Part shown: positions 50,401 to 63,130 of the stretch, one piece after another
Layout: each line of letters begins with the position of its first letter
How positions within the stretch are numbered: the first letter of the stretch is position 1
Origin: Azolla caroliniana
Lineage: Eukaryota; Polypodiophyta
NCBI GenBank assembly: GCA_043228905.1
Contig: JBHGNT010000004.1
Location: 2,108,001 to 2,172,000 of the forward strand
Length of the DNA: 64,000 bases
Direction: 5' to 3'
Notes under the pieces: model-generated
Database searches by the model: none
The model's input: only the letters and a program-made list of their open reading frames with translations
What the model was told of the DNA's origin: nothing
Made by a program: the position numbers and the translations under genes

Positions 50401-53400
50401 AAAGTTTGTTTTCACATTTACATCTCTGTGAATGTAACTCTATATGCCTATCTAGCTGATTCTTAATATTTCTAACTTGTACCATCAATGTAGTGTAAAA
50501 AATACAAATGGGACTTATCTACCTCATGTGAAGAATTTATAAAGTTCCTATATCGTGCAAGAAATGGGAACTACTACTGAAAAGCCATTATGTTCTGTAA
50601 ATTTTCCTTCATATCAGGTTTGAACTGGCCCACTGATTGAGATTCATCAAACTAAACGTTGACAATACTGCAATGATATATCTTTCAATTTCCTTTACAT
50701 TGTTCCAGACTGTTTGAGAATCTAATTAGGATTCAACCATTTTCTTTGTTTCAAAGACATTTTTCACAGGACATCGAATTAGAAGTGACCATTTATGTCA
50801 AGATTTGCAGGAAACCTACCTGATGAAGAACTGCACAACCAAAATGAAGATCTCGTAGGATGATAGTAAGAAGTTCCTTTGTCTCTATAATATCAAAGAA
50901 AAAGAAAAGGAACAACTCCGTGAACACTTGAGAAATGTAGACATCATAAGCTTCTCATTGGCAGTTCTTCTTATAATTAAATATCTCATCAGGAATTTTT
51001 TGGCCAACAATTTACTTAGGAAGCATACCTCTGCTATCAAATGTATCAGGAACTACCAAAACAGCTGAAAATTGTTGCCTTTGTTTGGTATTCAAACCCA
51101 ATTTGGTTGATAGAACCCAGTCCCAAATTATACAGATATCATCACATACCTGTCATATGATTCAGTTGGCAAGGCGTCAGCAAAGTGTTCTTATACTACA
51201 TAGCACATATGCATGCATATAGAGGAGCATTTTCCTGCCCTCTTCTTTGAAAAGTTTACTCTGAATACAAAACGAATCAGTGACCTAATGCCAACTAGTC
51301 ATTTCATTGTAATCATTGTTTTATGGGTTTTCACCTCCTTTTGAGGCTTCACCACCAGTAATATCATAAATTAAAAAAACATATACAAAACTACACTCAG
51401 GTAGAAAAACTTAACTGCTATTTTACACAGATGAGTACCTGCTGGAATGAGTACTGTTCTGATGCATTGAAACGGCCACGACAAATAGGCCGACGTAGCA
51501 TATAGGGCTTTCTTGCAGGAATTTTTAGAGCATCTTCTCCACAAATGAATTTGCGAATTGTTTGACAACCTTCTCCTCCGTCTACAACTGTGTTCACAGA
51601 AAAAATCATAAGGAAGTCTTCATGAGCTGTGTATCCTCATCTATTATAAAATAATGTTATTTACCTCCTTCCAACTTCACTTCTGCCCATGTGAAATATT
51701 CATCTGTAGCGTCAGAATTGAGGCTTTCCAAAGCATCTAACTGTGTGCCATAAAAAGAGGAAGAGAGAGGAGGAAGGCTTGAGAAAACGTTCAATTAGAT
51801 GATTTTTTGTTACATGTACTTTTTCCTGGCAAAACCTCTGCATATATTAAATAACAAAGACCGTGAGATCCAATTCACGAAGCATAGTGTGACACTAGTG
51901 TAAAAGAAGGAAAGAAAGATATATTAACATCTTTTAAGAGGCCAAAATGGCCTATAAGACCAAATAAGAGATTAAATCTTAAAATGTTGTCTCATCTTTG
52001 AGAACAGCAAACCAAAATAAATGTAACTAAGTAAAAAAGTAAATAGAATTAGAATTAAGACGTGCCTCAGGAATATCACCATCTATACATGTAAGATTCT
52101 CAAGTCAGAAATATTGTAATTTTTGTCGTTGAAAGATCTCTAGCATAGATTGATCCAGAAAGGAGAGGTCTCCGAAGTGAGGGAAGCACCAGCGATGACG
52201 GGAGATAAAGGAGAGGTCTCCAGATTCTAATTGATCATGTTACCCATTCTTGTGTGGTGATAAACACCATCATTTGAGTTTTATCTATATTTACAGACAA
52301 ACCTTTTGTCTGTAAAAATACTTGGTATTGGTAGTCCTTCCAGAGTGTAAGATATCAGCAAATTATCATCAGCATATAGTAATATTGGTATGGCTATACC
52401 TGCTAGGAATGCTACCGAATTGCCAAACTCTCTATGCAATGTGACACCTCATCTATATAGAGAACGAAGAGAGTTGGTGGTCGTGGTGAGCATCCTTATT
52501 TTACTCAATTGAGAAAGAAAGAAATATATATAGGCAGGTAGATATATATATAAATGTATTTTAAGAGACTAGACAAATGATTACACAATAAAATGTACAG
52601 AAATGTAGATAATAAAAGGAACCTTGATAACAACAGAACGAAAGAAAGAAATATTAAAGTCTTCTAAGAGGCCAAACACGAGTTTGCATCTTAAAATGTT
52701 GTCTTGTCTTTAAGAACAGCCCCTAAACAATATAACTATGTAAAAATGTAAAAATGTAAATAAAAATAGAAGTTACAAAAGATTCTCATTATCTATACAT
52801 GTAAGATTCCCAATTCAGATAGATGGTAACTTTTATCTTGGAAAGGTCTCGAGCATAGATCAATCCAGAATGGAGAGATCTCCAAAGAGAGGGAAATACC
52901 TGCAATGGCGGAGATAATGGCCTCTATATGTTGATGACAAGGATGGTGAGATCATGGTCCACAATGTTGAGGTCTACGTGCATGACAAATGGCTATTGCC
53001 TAATCAATGGTAACAACTTCCAAATTTCTTGGTCAGGAGCCCACTTGTGTAGCCCTTGATTGACTTGTAGCATGAGTAAGTGTGATGGGGCTAAAATAAT
53101 TTATTATTGTTCTTTGTCAATGAGTTTTTGTGGTTATATTGTTGTCCTTCAACTTCAAACACTTCTCTTTGTTTCTTAAGTTATGGAAAGAAGAACCCCA
53201 AGCACTGTTGGTCCTCACATTCCATTACCTTGTGTGTTGGACCAAACCCTTGGTTAAAGAAGCATTGGTATCTCCACCTTATTTCATAAAAAACTGTACA
53301 ATGGCAAACATAGTGTTCTTCAAATTCCATTCCTTGAAGACAAATTTGGAAAATTCTTTCTTCCAAAGGTGTGTGCATATCTGCCTACCTTAATCTCTAA

Positions 53401-54651
53401 CTGTTATGAAGATGTCCACAATTGCACTATCAAACTACAGAGCACATCTTTGAAAAGGGATATTATCTTATTGTATCCATCATAAATGTGCATTTACAAG
53501 TATTAATACCAAGCACTTGATGTACAGATATTATGGATCACAATAATATTATGCATCCAACTACATATGCCTTTAAAACTTGGAATACTTGTTTAAATTT
53601 GAAATGTAAACCAATGACCAAAAGTAAAATTTCGCATCTTACTGCATAAGTGGTACCTTTTTCTGTAAACTTCGGCCTTCTTCTTTGGAAGGTCTAACAT
53701 TAAGCTGGCTTTCAATCTAACAAAGCAGAGAGTATATTAGATATTAAATATCTTATTCTAGCATATATATTTCACATGCTTACTCTGCACGGAATTCAAG
53801 TTAAATCAATTTCATATATACACCATGAAATCAGACCTGCTGAAGACATTCTTCCCGTTCACTCTGCTTTGCTGCAGTAAATAAACTCTTGTACTGTATA
53901 CAGAATAGTATGTTCTCAATCAGTTACCAGTAACATTACACATGTTTCTTATCACAGAATACTTTACACGTAAAAAATAATCAACCTTGTCTTCACCAAC
54001 AGCAACCCTAACGTTTGCTCCAACAGACTCTGAACCTGATGTTTCTCTCTTAACTTGCCAAGCTATAACGTGAGGGACAACTAGAGGAGATTGGCTTGAC
54101 GCTAATCCAAGTCGAAGGTTTGCCGATCCTATAACAATAGAGCGTTTCTTAACAAACGCCACAAATTAAATCAAATCAAGAGGCGTGGCTCTAAACTCGA
54201 GTTTTTCACCATAAGTATAGAAATAAGCTTGGCATCTGAACCATAAAGACTGAATAACTTAATAAAAAACTGACCACAAAATAATCCATGCCTACCTGGA
54301 TCTAGTCATTTAGCCCTACATTAGTAAAGTGATTGCTATTTCTATATAAACAAATTGCCTACCACAAATAAACACTACACATGCGTATGTTATTCACGTG
54401 AACAAAAATATGAGTGTTGACACATTGTTAAGATTTTGACATGTATATTCCTATTATTACACTGATTATTTAACTTTACCATGAAGAGTGAACATAAACT
54501 GACATGCTGAACCCGGATTCAATTTAAGTACATGAAAAAACATACTGTATACCATTCATAATAACAGTTTATTTGGAGATTGAAATAAACCTGGATTAAT
54601 GACTATAATATCAGATCCTCTTTCAGAAATAATTTGAGATGGAACCATCAT
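43722..54651 (-). CDS. ARP9: Actin-related protein, ARP8 type (plant ARP9), 19 coding exons
   Basis: Coding exons (minus): 54651-54591, 54128-53968, 53893-53837, 53716-53657, 51740-51665, 51587-51439, 51149-51029, 50884-50820, 49495-49406, 49258-49208, 48733-48602, 48497-48408, 47692-47622, 47380-47157, 47054-47011, 46892-46843, 46736-46691, 44698-44648 and 43865-43722. They sum to 1743 nt, 580 residues, all in phase. The end of exon 2 is less sure (53986 also fits phase). Exon 14 uses a GC donor. Actin-fold landmarks: INPGSANLRLG, ESVSVTFGTGVSSGCVVNIG, CVEDGVALP, PFGGDDISRCLLWL, TVAWKGGA and the end GRKYKDSFFLQ. The pattern matches human/yeast Arp8 and plant ARP9, nuclear INO80 chromatin-remodelling subunits. 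The start is the first ATG of a tandem ATGATG; the exon is open 12 nt further up, so an upstream coding exon is not excluded. Introns hold several LINE fragments. Confidence 0.95.
44995..46135 (-). mobile_element. LINE 3' fragment in ARP intron 17
   Basis: The minus-strand frames encode the LINE C-terminal region: QWFESHGISINALPQFQYSL then DCPHLNMTKVE, and the zinc-knuckle-like RICQLCHQGMESEEHYVCHC (C-x2-C...H-x3-C). The 3' UTR ends near 45000 with a conserved segment (GGCCATTTTGGCCTCTTAAA on the minus strand) and a CTTTCTTT-type tail. The same protein region recurs at 59.7 kb (+). 5'-truncated, as is usual for LINE insertions. Confidence 0.8.
47456..47565. repeat. Perfect 55-bp tandem duplication in ARP intron 13
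   Basis: 47456-47510 and 47511-47565 are identical and made largely of ACATAC/ATGT steps, which are partly palindromic. Confidence 0.95.
51906..52505 (-). mobile_element. LINE fragment with RT piece and internal deletion, ARP intron 4
   Basis: On the minus strand the 5' part encodes decayed RT (LFVLYIDEVSHCIES, then TKGLSVNIDKTQMMVF), then jumps to the 3' UTR segment also seen at 45.0 and 52.6 kb (AGACCTCTCC, GGCCATTTTGGCC), ending in a CTTTCTTTCC-type tail near 51906. Several stops and frameshifts. Confidence 0.75.
52625..53400 (-). mobile_element. LINE 3' fragment, second copy in ARP intron 4
   Basis: The minus-strand frame HTPLEERIFQICLQGMEFEE then HYVCHCTVFYEIRWRY matches the knuckle region of the copy at 45.6 kb. 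The 3' UTR segment and tail end near 52640. It lies head to tail with the copy at 51.9-52.5 kb. Confidence 0.75.
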
Positions 54652-54756
54652 TTTGTAGATATCCTGTTTCATCAATGTTATAAGAATTGTTAGTTTAGTT
54701 ATAGCTTGTCACATTCTCCATGCTGGTTGACAGTGGGAGCAGAAAAATTAAACAAT

Positions 54757-54800
54757 GAAAGAAAGAGAGATATATTAATGTCTTTTAAGAAAGGAAACAG
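54757..54800 (-). mobile_element. LINE 3' end relic
   Basis: Only the last ~40 bases of the LINE 3' end are recognisable (GAAAGAAAGAGAGATATATTAA, in part, followed by the start of the conserved 3' segment). It lies in the probable ARP leader intron just upstream of coding exon 1. Confidence 0.4.
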
Positions 54801-57183
54801 GAAATTTTTTGTATATTAACACAATACCTTTTTACGAGCGGAAAGAAAGAGATTGAAAATAAAGAATAATCACAACCTTTAAATAAGAAGCTTAGGTTAA
54901 ACAAAAGATACATCCTTACAAAACTGCAAATATCTGGGTACCATATACAAAACATGAAATTCTGAAAAGAAGTATACAGGCAGCATTTAAATATTTTAGA
55001 GAGGTTTATGCTTCCAGATCAGCCAAATTGTTAGGGAAATGAAAATAATAGCAAATCAAACCAAGAGGATAACTCATATTACACTCTTGCTGTATCCAGG
55101 GATACAGGGATATATTTGGAGCTGAAGATGAGCAGCCACTATCTTACGAATTATTTTAACAGATTTTATTTCCTTGATCCAAAACCATTTGTCATATTTC
55201 TTGCTTAACGTATTTAGTGACAAGTCCATTCTATAATAATTTGAAGAATATATGAGATATATGTATTCATCTATTATTATGAAAAGAAAATTATTACATA
55301 CCAATAAAGCAAATTTCCATTGATTAAGTTACAATGCTAGAAACTTCCTTTACTGGGAAATTGTCATCACAGTTTAGTCTGGACTCGCTATACGGGCAAT
55401 CAGCAGACTGATGTTTTAATCCATCTACGAACTAAACAACCTATAGAATGCTGCCTACAAAGTGACCAGATATGATTTATTCCAAGGCTCCTAACAAACC
55501 AATGATTTTGTAGCTATTTGTGTTACCCCCTCTATAAGACTATGCCAGAACAATCTACAAGCGAAATCGACATATCCAAAAGATTGGGCAATAGATCCCA
55601 GCGTCACATCTTTATCCTTGGCATCTTATCCGCAATGTGAATCCTGACCACCCATCATAATTTGCCAAATTATGGTAGAACTTTGCCAATTAAGAAAGCC
55701 AAGGCTGCAGAGCAATGCAAAATCAGAATGGCTTTCATTCCGAGCAATAGGAGTTCGGCATCATTTTGAAGTTCCCATTGAAATAGTTTCACAAAGAAAT
55801 AATTGATGAAAAGTCTGTACAAAGCAATAAAGAATGAATGTTGATTCTTCATAAGGTATTTCCAGTTCAAATATCTTTACAAAGGAATAACGAATGAATG
55901 TTGACTCTTTGAATGGATTTCCATATTACCTAATATCAATCAATTCTTGGTAAAGATTATATATTACTTCTTTAAGTGTATATAAATTTCTATTTCTATT
56001 TCTATATTGACATACATATTTATTTGTAAAATACGCTAAGAAGAGATAAATTTATAACTTCGTTTCTTACAAACAGTTCTAACATAGACAAGAAATACGA
56101 CAAAACATCCATTTATTGACCAAAGAACATACCATGTAATTGCCACAAAGGAACCAGAGGAAGTAGTTGATGTCACTAGAGTACTCAACTGCAATAACAA
56201 TTTAATACAACTTCTAATCAAATGGGCATCATTGCAATACTTCTTGACACTATCTTTCTTTAATTCATTCTCTAAAAACATAACCTGGTCCCTTTTGTTA
56301 AAAGCAAGGAGTAATGACCTGACCTAATACTGCACCACAAACTGAAGAAAATATCTCAACATAAACTAGAAACTTGTGTCACAAGGGAAATGATAATCTG
56401 TTTGGCCTTCATAAGCGAAAAAAGTTTCTTTGCCAACACACTGGCACTTTGACTGTTAAATTATATAGTTACTCAGTTAGCGATAAAGATAGGTAGGTAG
56501 TTATATCTCTATACCCCCTGACCAAAGTATATGTCCATTATGCCATCAGAATAAGAGTCTACGAAGCACTAAGTATGCTGCTGCACAATCTAATATGAGA
56601 TCTGAGGAAACTTCCATTGTCTCTTTGGGAGGGAATTGAACCATTCTCCCGAGAAATGGACTTCTATGACCACAGTTGTTTGGGTTAGAGATTTGTAAAT
56701 TTAGGGATCATCTATAAAGAGTAGCCAGCCAGCAAGGCTATGATAGAATTCTTTAGAAGGTCGTGTCAAAAGACCTTAGCAAAAGCACAACCAGCACCTC
56801 GTATAGGGATATTGCGTGACCAAGTAGTTAATTAGGCTCACTCCAGGTACTCGAGGATGCACTGATTATCACATAGAAAATGTATCCTGCATCAGCGGAT
56901 ATATATATAATGTAGTATTATTATTTGAGATGAAAGACAATCTCCCCAGTGGTTCATTGCAGAGGACAATGATGTTATATGGCATGATCCTTTAACAGCT
57001 TTACTCATGTTCTAACTCTCCTAGATATGCCTTAAGTTATTTTGTACATTGTATCCTTCGCATTACTTGTAGCTATGGTTCCTACATTATTGTACTTCCA
57101 GCACAGCTTAGTTACATAGGTAGCTACATAATTTAGGTACAATATTTTTGCTGCCTAATTTCACCAAACTTCTATAAGATTGC
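54801..57183. other. Leader-intron sequence, nothing recognised
   Basis: Between ARP coding exon 1 and the LINE at 57.2 kb. AT-rich with short open frames only. 55790-55920 has a loosely repeated segment (AAGAATGAATGTTGATTCTT and AACGAATGAATGTTGACTCTT). Confidence 0.4.
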
Positions 57184-58054
57184 ATGGATGCAACTTTTGA
57201 ACTCACGTATCACATTGACCTTTTGACCATTGTATTTGACAAGCTCCATGACAGAGTGCCTGTTGTGTATAAGGGTGTGGATGCATGTTACATGTGGATA
57301 CAAATCAAAAGAGTGGATCTTAGGGAACTATATATTGCAATCTGCTACTTTCCACCTGCCTACTCAAGGTTTGCACCTCTTGGTGAATCACCATATCTAC
57401 CATTATATGAAGATATCATAAGATTTGCTACTATGGGGGACAATACTAGTAGGAGACTTCAATGCACAAACTAAGGATGAACAAACAACTATGTTTGACA
57501 CCAACGAGGCTGTTTATGGAGAAGTTATGGCAGAAGAGGTTGGTCTAAAGCGACAAGCTCATGATATGAGTACTATAACTGAATATGGCAAATACTTTCT
57601 AGCTGTGGGAAGTGCACATGGATTTGTGATATATAATGGATTGTCACAATGGCCTGGATTGGATGCTTTGACATGTTGGAACCTGAAAGGAGGTGCAAGC
57701 ACAGTCGATTACTTAATGGGATCTCCATCTCTCATAGCTGACATAAGAGAGCTCACTATATCTGGTAGACATATTGGATTGGCAGCAGATCATGCATATT
57801 TATGCTTTGATGTGAAGGATGGATGCACAAGGGATGTATATGCTAAGGAGAGTGGACTGGCTAAGTATCAATTTACTCGAGAGACAATTGATGTGTATAG
57901 TTGTGGACTATACAATGGCATGATAGATTTGGATCCTTTCGCATGCCTAGTTGAAGTTACCCAAGGATTGTCAAAATCATTGCATCAAGCAGCCACAATG
58001 CCTTTCCTCACACAACGCCCAATTTACCCCAAACTTGGTAGTCATACACAATAG
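57184..58054 (+). pseudogene. LINE endonuclease domain, frameshifted
   Basis: Two overlapping frames (57184-57474 and 57425-58054) make up the domain: ELYIAICYFPPAYS, then the catalytic-type LVGDFNAQT, STVDYLMGS and AADHAYLCF (normally a SDH motif). The change at the histidine motif and the frameshift near 57440 make it inactive. Confidence 0.8.
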
Positions 58055-58539
58055 TTGGTATGATGAGGAATGTCGTGATACAAGGTGATGTTTGCAGCAT
58101 GAAGTAACTCTAGGCATTTATACAAACAAACAAACACGCGAGAGCAACCTTCCAACACCTTGTAAGGAAGAACAAGGGATTGTATTAGCTAAATTTGAAG
58201 ATCATTTGTATCACTTATTTCTAGGACAAGAAGTAAATGGGCATGGAAAATGTTTAATGAGAGGCAACCCACCACATAAGTGAAGTGACCTCACCTCAGG
58301 TGTGGCATGAATATGTGAAGGTACTATATGCTATTCCGGGGCAACCTACTCTTCCCCACTCACATTGCTCACACCCACATGAATCCACCTTTTTTACTCC
58401 ATAAAATGTAAGAAATGCCATTGATCGGTAACAATTTGGGAAGGCCCAGGATCATGATGAATTGATTGGTGAGCACTTTTATCTATGCCCATGACATCTC
58501 GCTCCTAACACTAGCACACAACTTTAATAGAACAATGTG

Positions 58540-59600
58540 TGAAGGTTTCCCTATTAGATTGACTCAGCATACCATTGTGCCAATCCTCAAGAGTGGAGAC
58601 CCCATGATGCCAAGCCACTATAGGGCAATCATGATTGGCCACTACTTGGCTAAACTATATCGCTCAATTCTAGAGTCGGAATTGAGTCTATGGGCAGAGA
58701 GGAATGGCTGCTGTTCAGCTGGACAGACAGGGTTTTGGAAGAGGTTCACAACATTGGATCACATATTGATCTTCCAAGCCCTTATCAAGGAGTGCAGAGC
58801 CAATAATAAGAGGATTTATTGCTGCTTTCTGGATTTCCAAAAAGCCTTTGACATTGTGCCACGTGCTCAGCTTATGCAACCGCTAGAGGACCTTGGTGCT
58901 CCTAGATATGCAATGGGGAATCTATGCACTTTATGAATCCGTGTTAGGAAAAGTGTGGTCTTCCAAGGGTCTGTCAAAGGCAGTGGCTAGCACAATCAGA
59001 GTGAACCAAGGATGCCCACTATCACTCTCTTCGGTCTCTATATAGATGAGGTATCACATTACATAGAGAGATTTGGGGGTCCGGGAGCATGCCTAGTGGG
59101 TATAGCTATACAAATATTACTAAATGCTGATGATATTGTGCTGATTGACTCTCCGGAGGAACTACAAAGACATCTAAATGCCTTTAAACTATTTTGTATG
59201 GACAAAGGTTTGTCGATAAACATGGATAAAACTAAAGTGATGGTGTTTAACACCACTCAAGCATGGGTAACAAGATCAGAACCAAAATTCTTCCTGGGAG
59301 AAGACACAGTGGAATACACACGCTCCTACACATACCTAGGAGTAACGTTTACAGAGCCTAAGTTCTCCTTACAAGAGGCTGCTCGTGCCCGACTTTCTAG
59401 TGTATATGCAGCCCTTGTTGCTGTTGAAAGACAATGTGCACATTTGCAACTCAAAGAGCCACAAACTAAGTTGTGGTTATTTGATACACTTGTCACACCA
59501 ATTCTCTATGGAGTAGAAACGCGGGGACTAAGTCTTAACAAGGCAAATTATTGGAAAGATTTCAGGAGAACTTAAGTGTCAATAATTGCTTGCATGATAA
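58540..59600 (+). pseudogene. LINE reverse transcriptase domain, frameshifted
   Basis: Motifs in order: RLTQHTIVPILKSGDPMMPS, YRAIMIGHYLAKLYRSIL, CCFLDFQKAFDIVPRAQL, NQGCPLSLSLFGLYIDEV (across a frame break), and LNADDIVLIDSPEELQRHLN, then LSINMDKTKVMVFN. The catalytic box reads NADD where YADD or FADD is usual. The break lies between 58936 and 59012. Confidence 0.88.
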
Positions 59601-60683
59601 GGAGCAAAGCATCGGTGCCCCATGATATAATCCGGCCAGAGATGGGAGCAGCCCCTATGATCACCGAGACATTGTTCTGATCAGTGATCTGTATACAACA
59701 TCTTTGGGAGCTTCCCAACGAAGGTACCCAACTGGCTGAAAATGGAGGCATTCATTGTTGGTATGCTGAAATGCAGCAATGGTTTGTGTCACATGGCATA
59801 AGCATAAATGCACTACCCCCATTCCAATACAGCTTGGACTGTCCCCATCTAAATATGACCGAAGTGGAAAACAATAGAGTGATCCAAACTTGTATTATTA
59901 ACTTGGAAAAAAAGATAACATGAATCAGCCCCAAAATATCACTTGGTACAAAGATGGCCCACTACAAGACACTTTTTACACACACTGCATGTGCTTCCCT
60001 TGCTTTGAAGACCTCTCCATTCTGGATCAACCTAATGCTAGAGATATTTCAATTACAAAAAAGTACACCCAAGATTGAGGAACGTCATGTGTGCAAGTGC
60101 TCAACTTACAATTACATAAGAAAGAAGGATTTCACTTTCTTTGTGGACATTACCCACCATCAAACAAATGATAACAAAAGAGACCACAAGTAACAAGATA
60201 TGAGGCATGTGGTTCACACCAGCACCAGATCATAGAGATCATCGCTCGCCACTGTCTGATTTGCCCAAGGACAATCAAATGCACTCGTTGAAATCCATTA
60301 TAGCATCTCTCTACCATACAACAAATATCAGATATCATGTCCTCTCACCAGTACTCATCTTATATTCGCTCATGTCTGTAGTCATGTTTTGTCTAATAGA
60401 CCGATTTCGTTCATTAGTAGATGGTAACGTTTCTTTCTTTCTTTCTTTGAACTGAATAATGAATTACCTATTTACAATCACCACCAAAGGTAAAGGATCG
60501 AGAATTGTCCTACTGAAACAGTTAAAGCAGGGAATATGCTAACAAGGCTCGCAAATAATGCAATCAAATCTAATGGAAAATAAATCGAAAATAAACATCA
60601 AGCAAGACAAAATAACCTAATAGACGATGAGTAATAAGCCGTAATAGTATAAACAAAAGTAAAGAAGAGAGAACACTACATAC

Positions 60684-60770
60684 CGGAAGTGAGATGTTAC
60701 TCTGCTGCTGCTGCTCCTGCCTGCTAAACCCTAGAATCACCTGGTTAAGAATTCAAATTTCCTGATATGT
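60684..60770 (-). other. Probable 5' UTR exon of the ARP gene
   Basis: On the minus strand this stretch carries CTAGGGTTTAGCAGG, the AAACCCTA-type box common in plant 5' UTRs, then GCAGCAGCAGCAG and a good donor (CCG|GTATGTAG) at 60684/60683. It lies upstream of ARP coding exon 1, whose acceptor is at 54664. If correct, the leader intron is about 6.0 kb and contains the plus-strand LINE at 57.2-60.4 kb. The 5' boundary is a guess. Confidence 0.4.
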
Positions 60771-60779
60771 ACTTGGTAG

Positions 60780-62060
60780 TACTCCTCTTGAAAATTCCAT
60801 GCTTACATGGCACAAATCTTATTGTGCCGAATAACCGTGGGCCCTACCCATAGTTTACATGGCGCAGACTCTTCGGCTAGCGGGCAAACTATCGGGCCGC
60901 TTTCATATCCACTACAATTCGAGCAAACAGAATAGATAGCCTTCTTGTTTTCGGTTCTTAGTGTCTCGACCAAGAGTTTGAATTACCCCTTTGTGTGGTG
61001 CTTGTTCGTCTTGGAAGCTAAGAGAATTGGGTAAAACCTGAAGTTTGGAAGTTGCTTGAAGTAAAAAAGGCTAGATACAAAAGAAACGGAGAATACTTCC
61101 ATTGCCTATTAACTGGGCATTGCATAAGCATGGAAGCCGACATGGCTAGAAAAAAAGGCTTTGGCTATTGATGGGGCATATCTGAGTGTGTATCCCTTTG
61201 TGGTTTGCTTCCCCTGTTTATAAACTCTTGCCAAACAATAATAATGCTTGAAACTAGGAAAAAGTAAGTATGGGAACTAGGAAACTCCTTGTGTATGCTA
61301 GGACTTGGGAGAAACCCATGAGAACATGTGACATGTGGGAACACATGATGGTCCAAGGTGAGCCTAAGGAGTTGGGATATTGTTGGTTGTCCAATAGGTA
61401 TCGTTAATAGAAAGTACGACCCAACCAATTACAGTTGGGTTGAGGCTTGATCCTTAAAATAACAATGTAGGCATTGAAACTATTAATACAAGTCATAGTA
61501 TATATTAGAAGCCAAGGATAAGTTTGCCATTATATAATCATAATGCACATGTGTGATAAAGCAAACGACACAACTCTTTAACAAATTACAATCATACAAC
61601 GTATACATAGTACGACAAAACAACATCAATGACCTTTATATAAAGGCTAGAGTCGAAGGTAACACAAAGAGTGCACCTATGGTGCATTCAGTCTATTATG
61701 ACTTGCAAATTGTCCAAAAACTAACTAGAACTCACCAAACAACATAGTCCCAATCCCAATAGGCACGTCCAATGGTTAGTTCCAACAACCATATTAGGCC
61801 ATATAAGGAGATGACATTTGGAGGAAGAGTCATTCATAGTTTTCCAATTTGGTGATTGGTGTTCTCTCTCCCTCTCAGGTCGTATTGGTTGTATCCCAAC
61901 TCCTCTCAACTTCTCCCGTCTCATACTATTTGTTTTGTCCCAAACCTTAGGGCTAATTTGTAATATTCTAAGTTGTATAATATAAAGGAGCATATTTGTC
62001 CCTTGTTGAGTTTTCACCACGTATTCATTGTTTTTATTAACCTAACCATATATTAAGGGT
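60780..62060. other. Upstream of the ARP gene; probable LTR in the right half
   Basis: 60780-61000 is the expected promoter region of the ARP gene; no clear core element was chosen. From about 61700 to 62066 the sequence may be a 5' LTR, since it ends in GTTACA immediately before a primer-binding-site-like stretch. No gene. Confidence 0.4.
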
Positions 62061-62065
62061 GTTAC

Positions 62066-63130
62066 ACTTGGTATGAAATCAAGAAGCACAGTCAAAGTGG
62101 GAAAAATGCCTAAGAAGGGGAGGTTGGCAACATATTCACATATGAAAGCATGTGAGAATAGAGAAAACTACTAGGAGGAAAGCAAATAAGAAAGTGGCGT
62201 GATCAAATTGTCACAAATGGGGATGAGTTTGATGGAAATCATGGTAGCCCAATTGGCAAAATTCTAAATTACCAACATTCCCCGAGGAGTTAGAGTTACC
62301 AAAAGGAATGGGTCAAGGAGGACGATTTGGAGCATAGAGGCTACAAGCCATTCCCTTGAAGGAGTATTTAGGAGCACAAGAGTTTATAATATTCAACAAG
62401 TGGATCTGTGACACAAAAAGCTACTTGGAGCAATATCGTGTGTAGCCACGAGCTTGGGTGGACGTAGTGAACCGATTGCTCTGTGATGACGGCTATAATT
62501 GGTACTTGTTGGCGGAGGATAATAGTCTCTTCAATAATCAAAAGGGGTTTAAAGAAAGGATGCAAGACTACTTCATCCAACGAGCAATATAGATTAATTG
62601 ATGAACGAAGATCATTAAAACAAGAGTTTGGGAAACCCAAGGAGTATATTACTAGGTATCGAAGAATTATGTTGTAAATTTCAAACATGCATGATTTTGA
62701 CAAGTTGCATGGATTTCTTTTTGGATTGTGATATTCAGAGAGAAATGGAGAAACCAAAACCGATAAACTTTGAGGAAGCGATTCACATCTCGGAGCGAGT
62801 AGGCAAATGGAAAAGCTCTCAACAAAAGCAAGATCCCTTGGAGAAAATCAACACCTCAAGAAGACCAATACATCAGGTGGGTGCATAAAATGAAGGTCCA
62901 TGCACATTTGGTGGGAACAAGGCAAGTGAATGACCCACTTCCTCAAACCCCTTAGGAGGAGGAAACATGCAAAGTGTACCCTTGTTTGATAAAGGGTGTT
63001 TCAAATGAGGCAACCAACACTTCTCATGAGAGTGCTCGAACCAAAGGAGTTCCTCTTGAGTAGCAGGGACAAAGATTGGATTGGAGGAAGAGGAAGAGGA
63101 AGAAGAAGAGGACCAACATCTCAAGTCAAA
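62066..63130 (+). mobile_element. LTR retrotransposon remnant with gag
   Basis: 62069-62080 (TGGTATGAAATC) resembles the initiator-tRNA primer-binding site usual for plant LTR elements. Downstream frames show gag: YLLAEDNSLFNNQKGFKERM, YFIQRA, INDERRSLKQEFGKPKEYIT, then RYRRIML. A zinc knuckle follows at about 62994-63050: CFK-stop-GNQHFS-stop-EC, where a cysteine and probably a tryptophan codon have become TGA. Multiple stops and shifts; no protease, RT or integrase was seen before the window ends. Confidence 0.7.

Larger units (their letters stand above)
57184..60448 (+). mobile_element. Non-LTR retrotransposon (LINE), decayed, nearly full ORF2
   Basis: The order of conserved blocks fits a LINE: apurinic endonuclease (57184-58054), reverse transcriptase (about 58540-59600), C-terminal region (59740-59930), 3' UTR, then a (TTTC)n tail at 60430-60447. 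Frames are broken by shifts near 57440, 58060-58460 and 58920. The 3' region shows a deletion relative to the copy at 45.2-46.1 kb. It lies in antisense orientation in the probable first intron of the ARP gene. The 5' end may lie further upstream than given. Confidence 0.85.
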
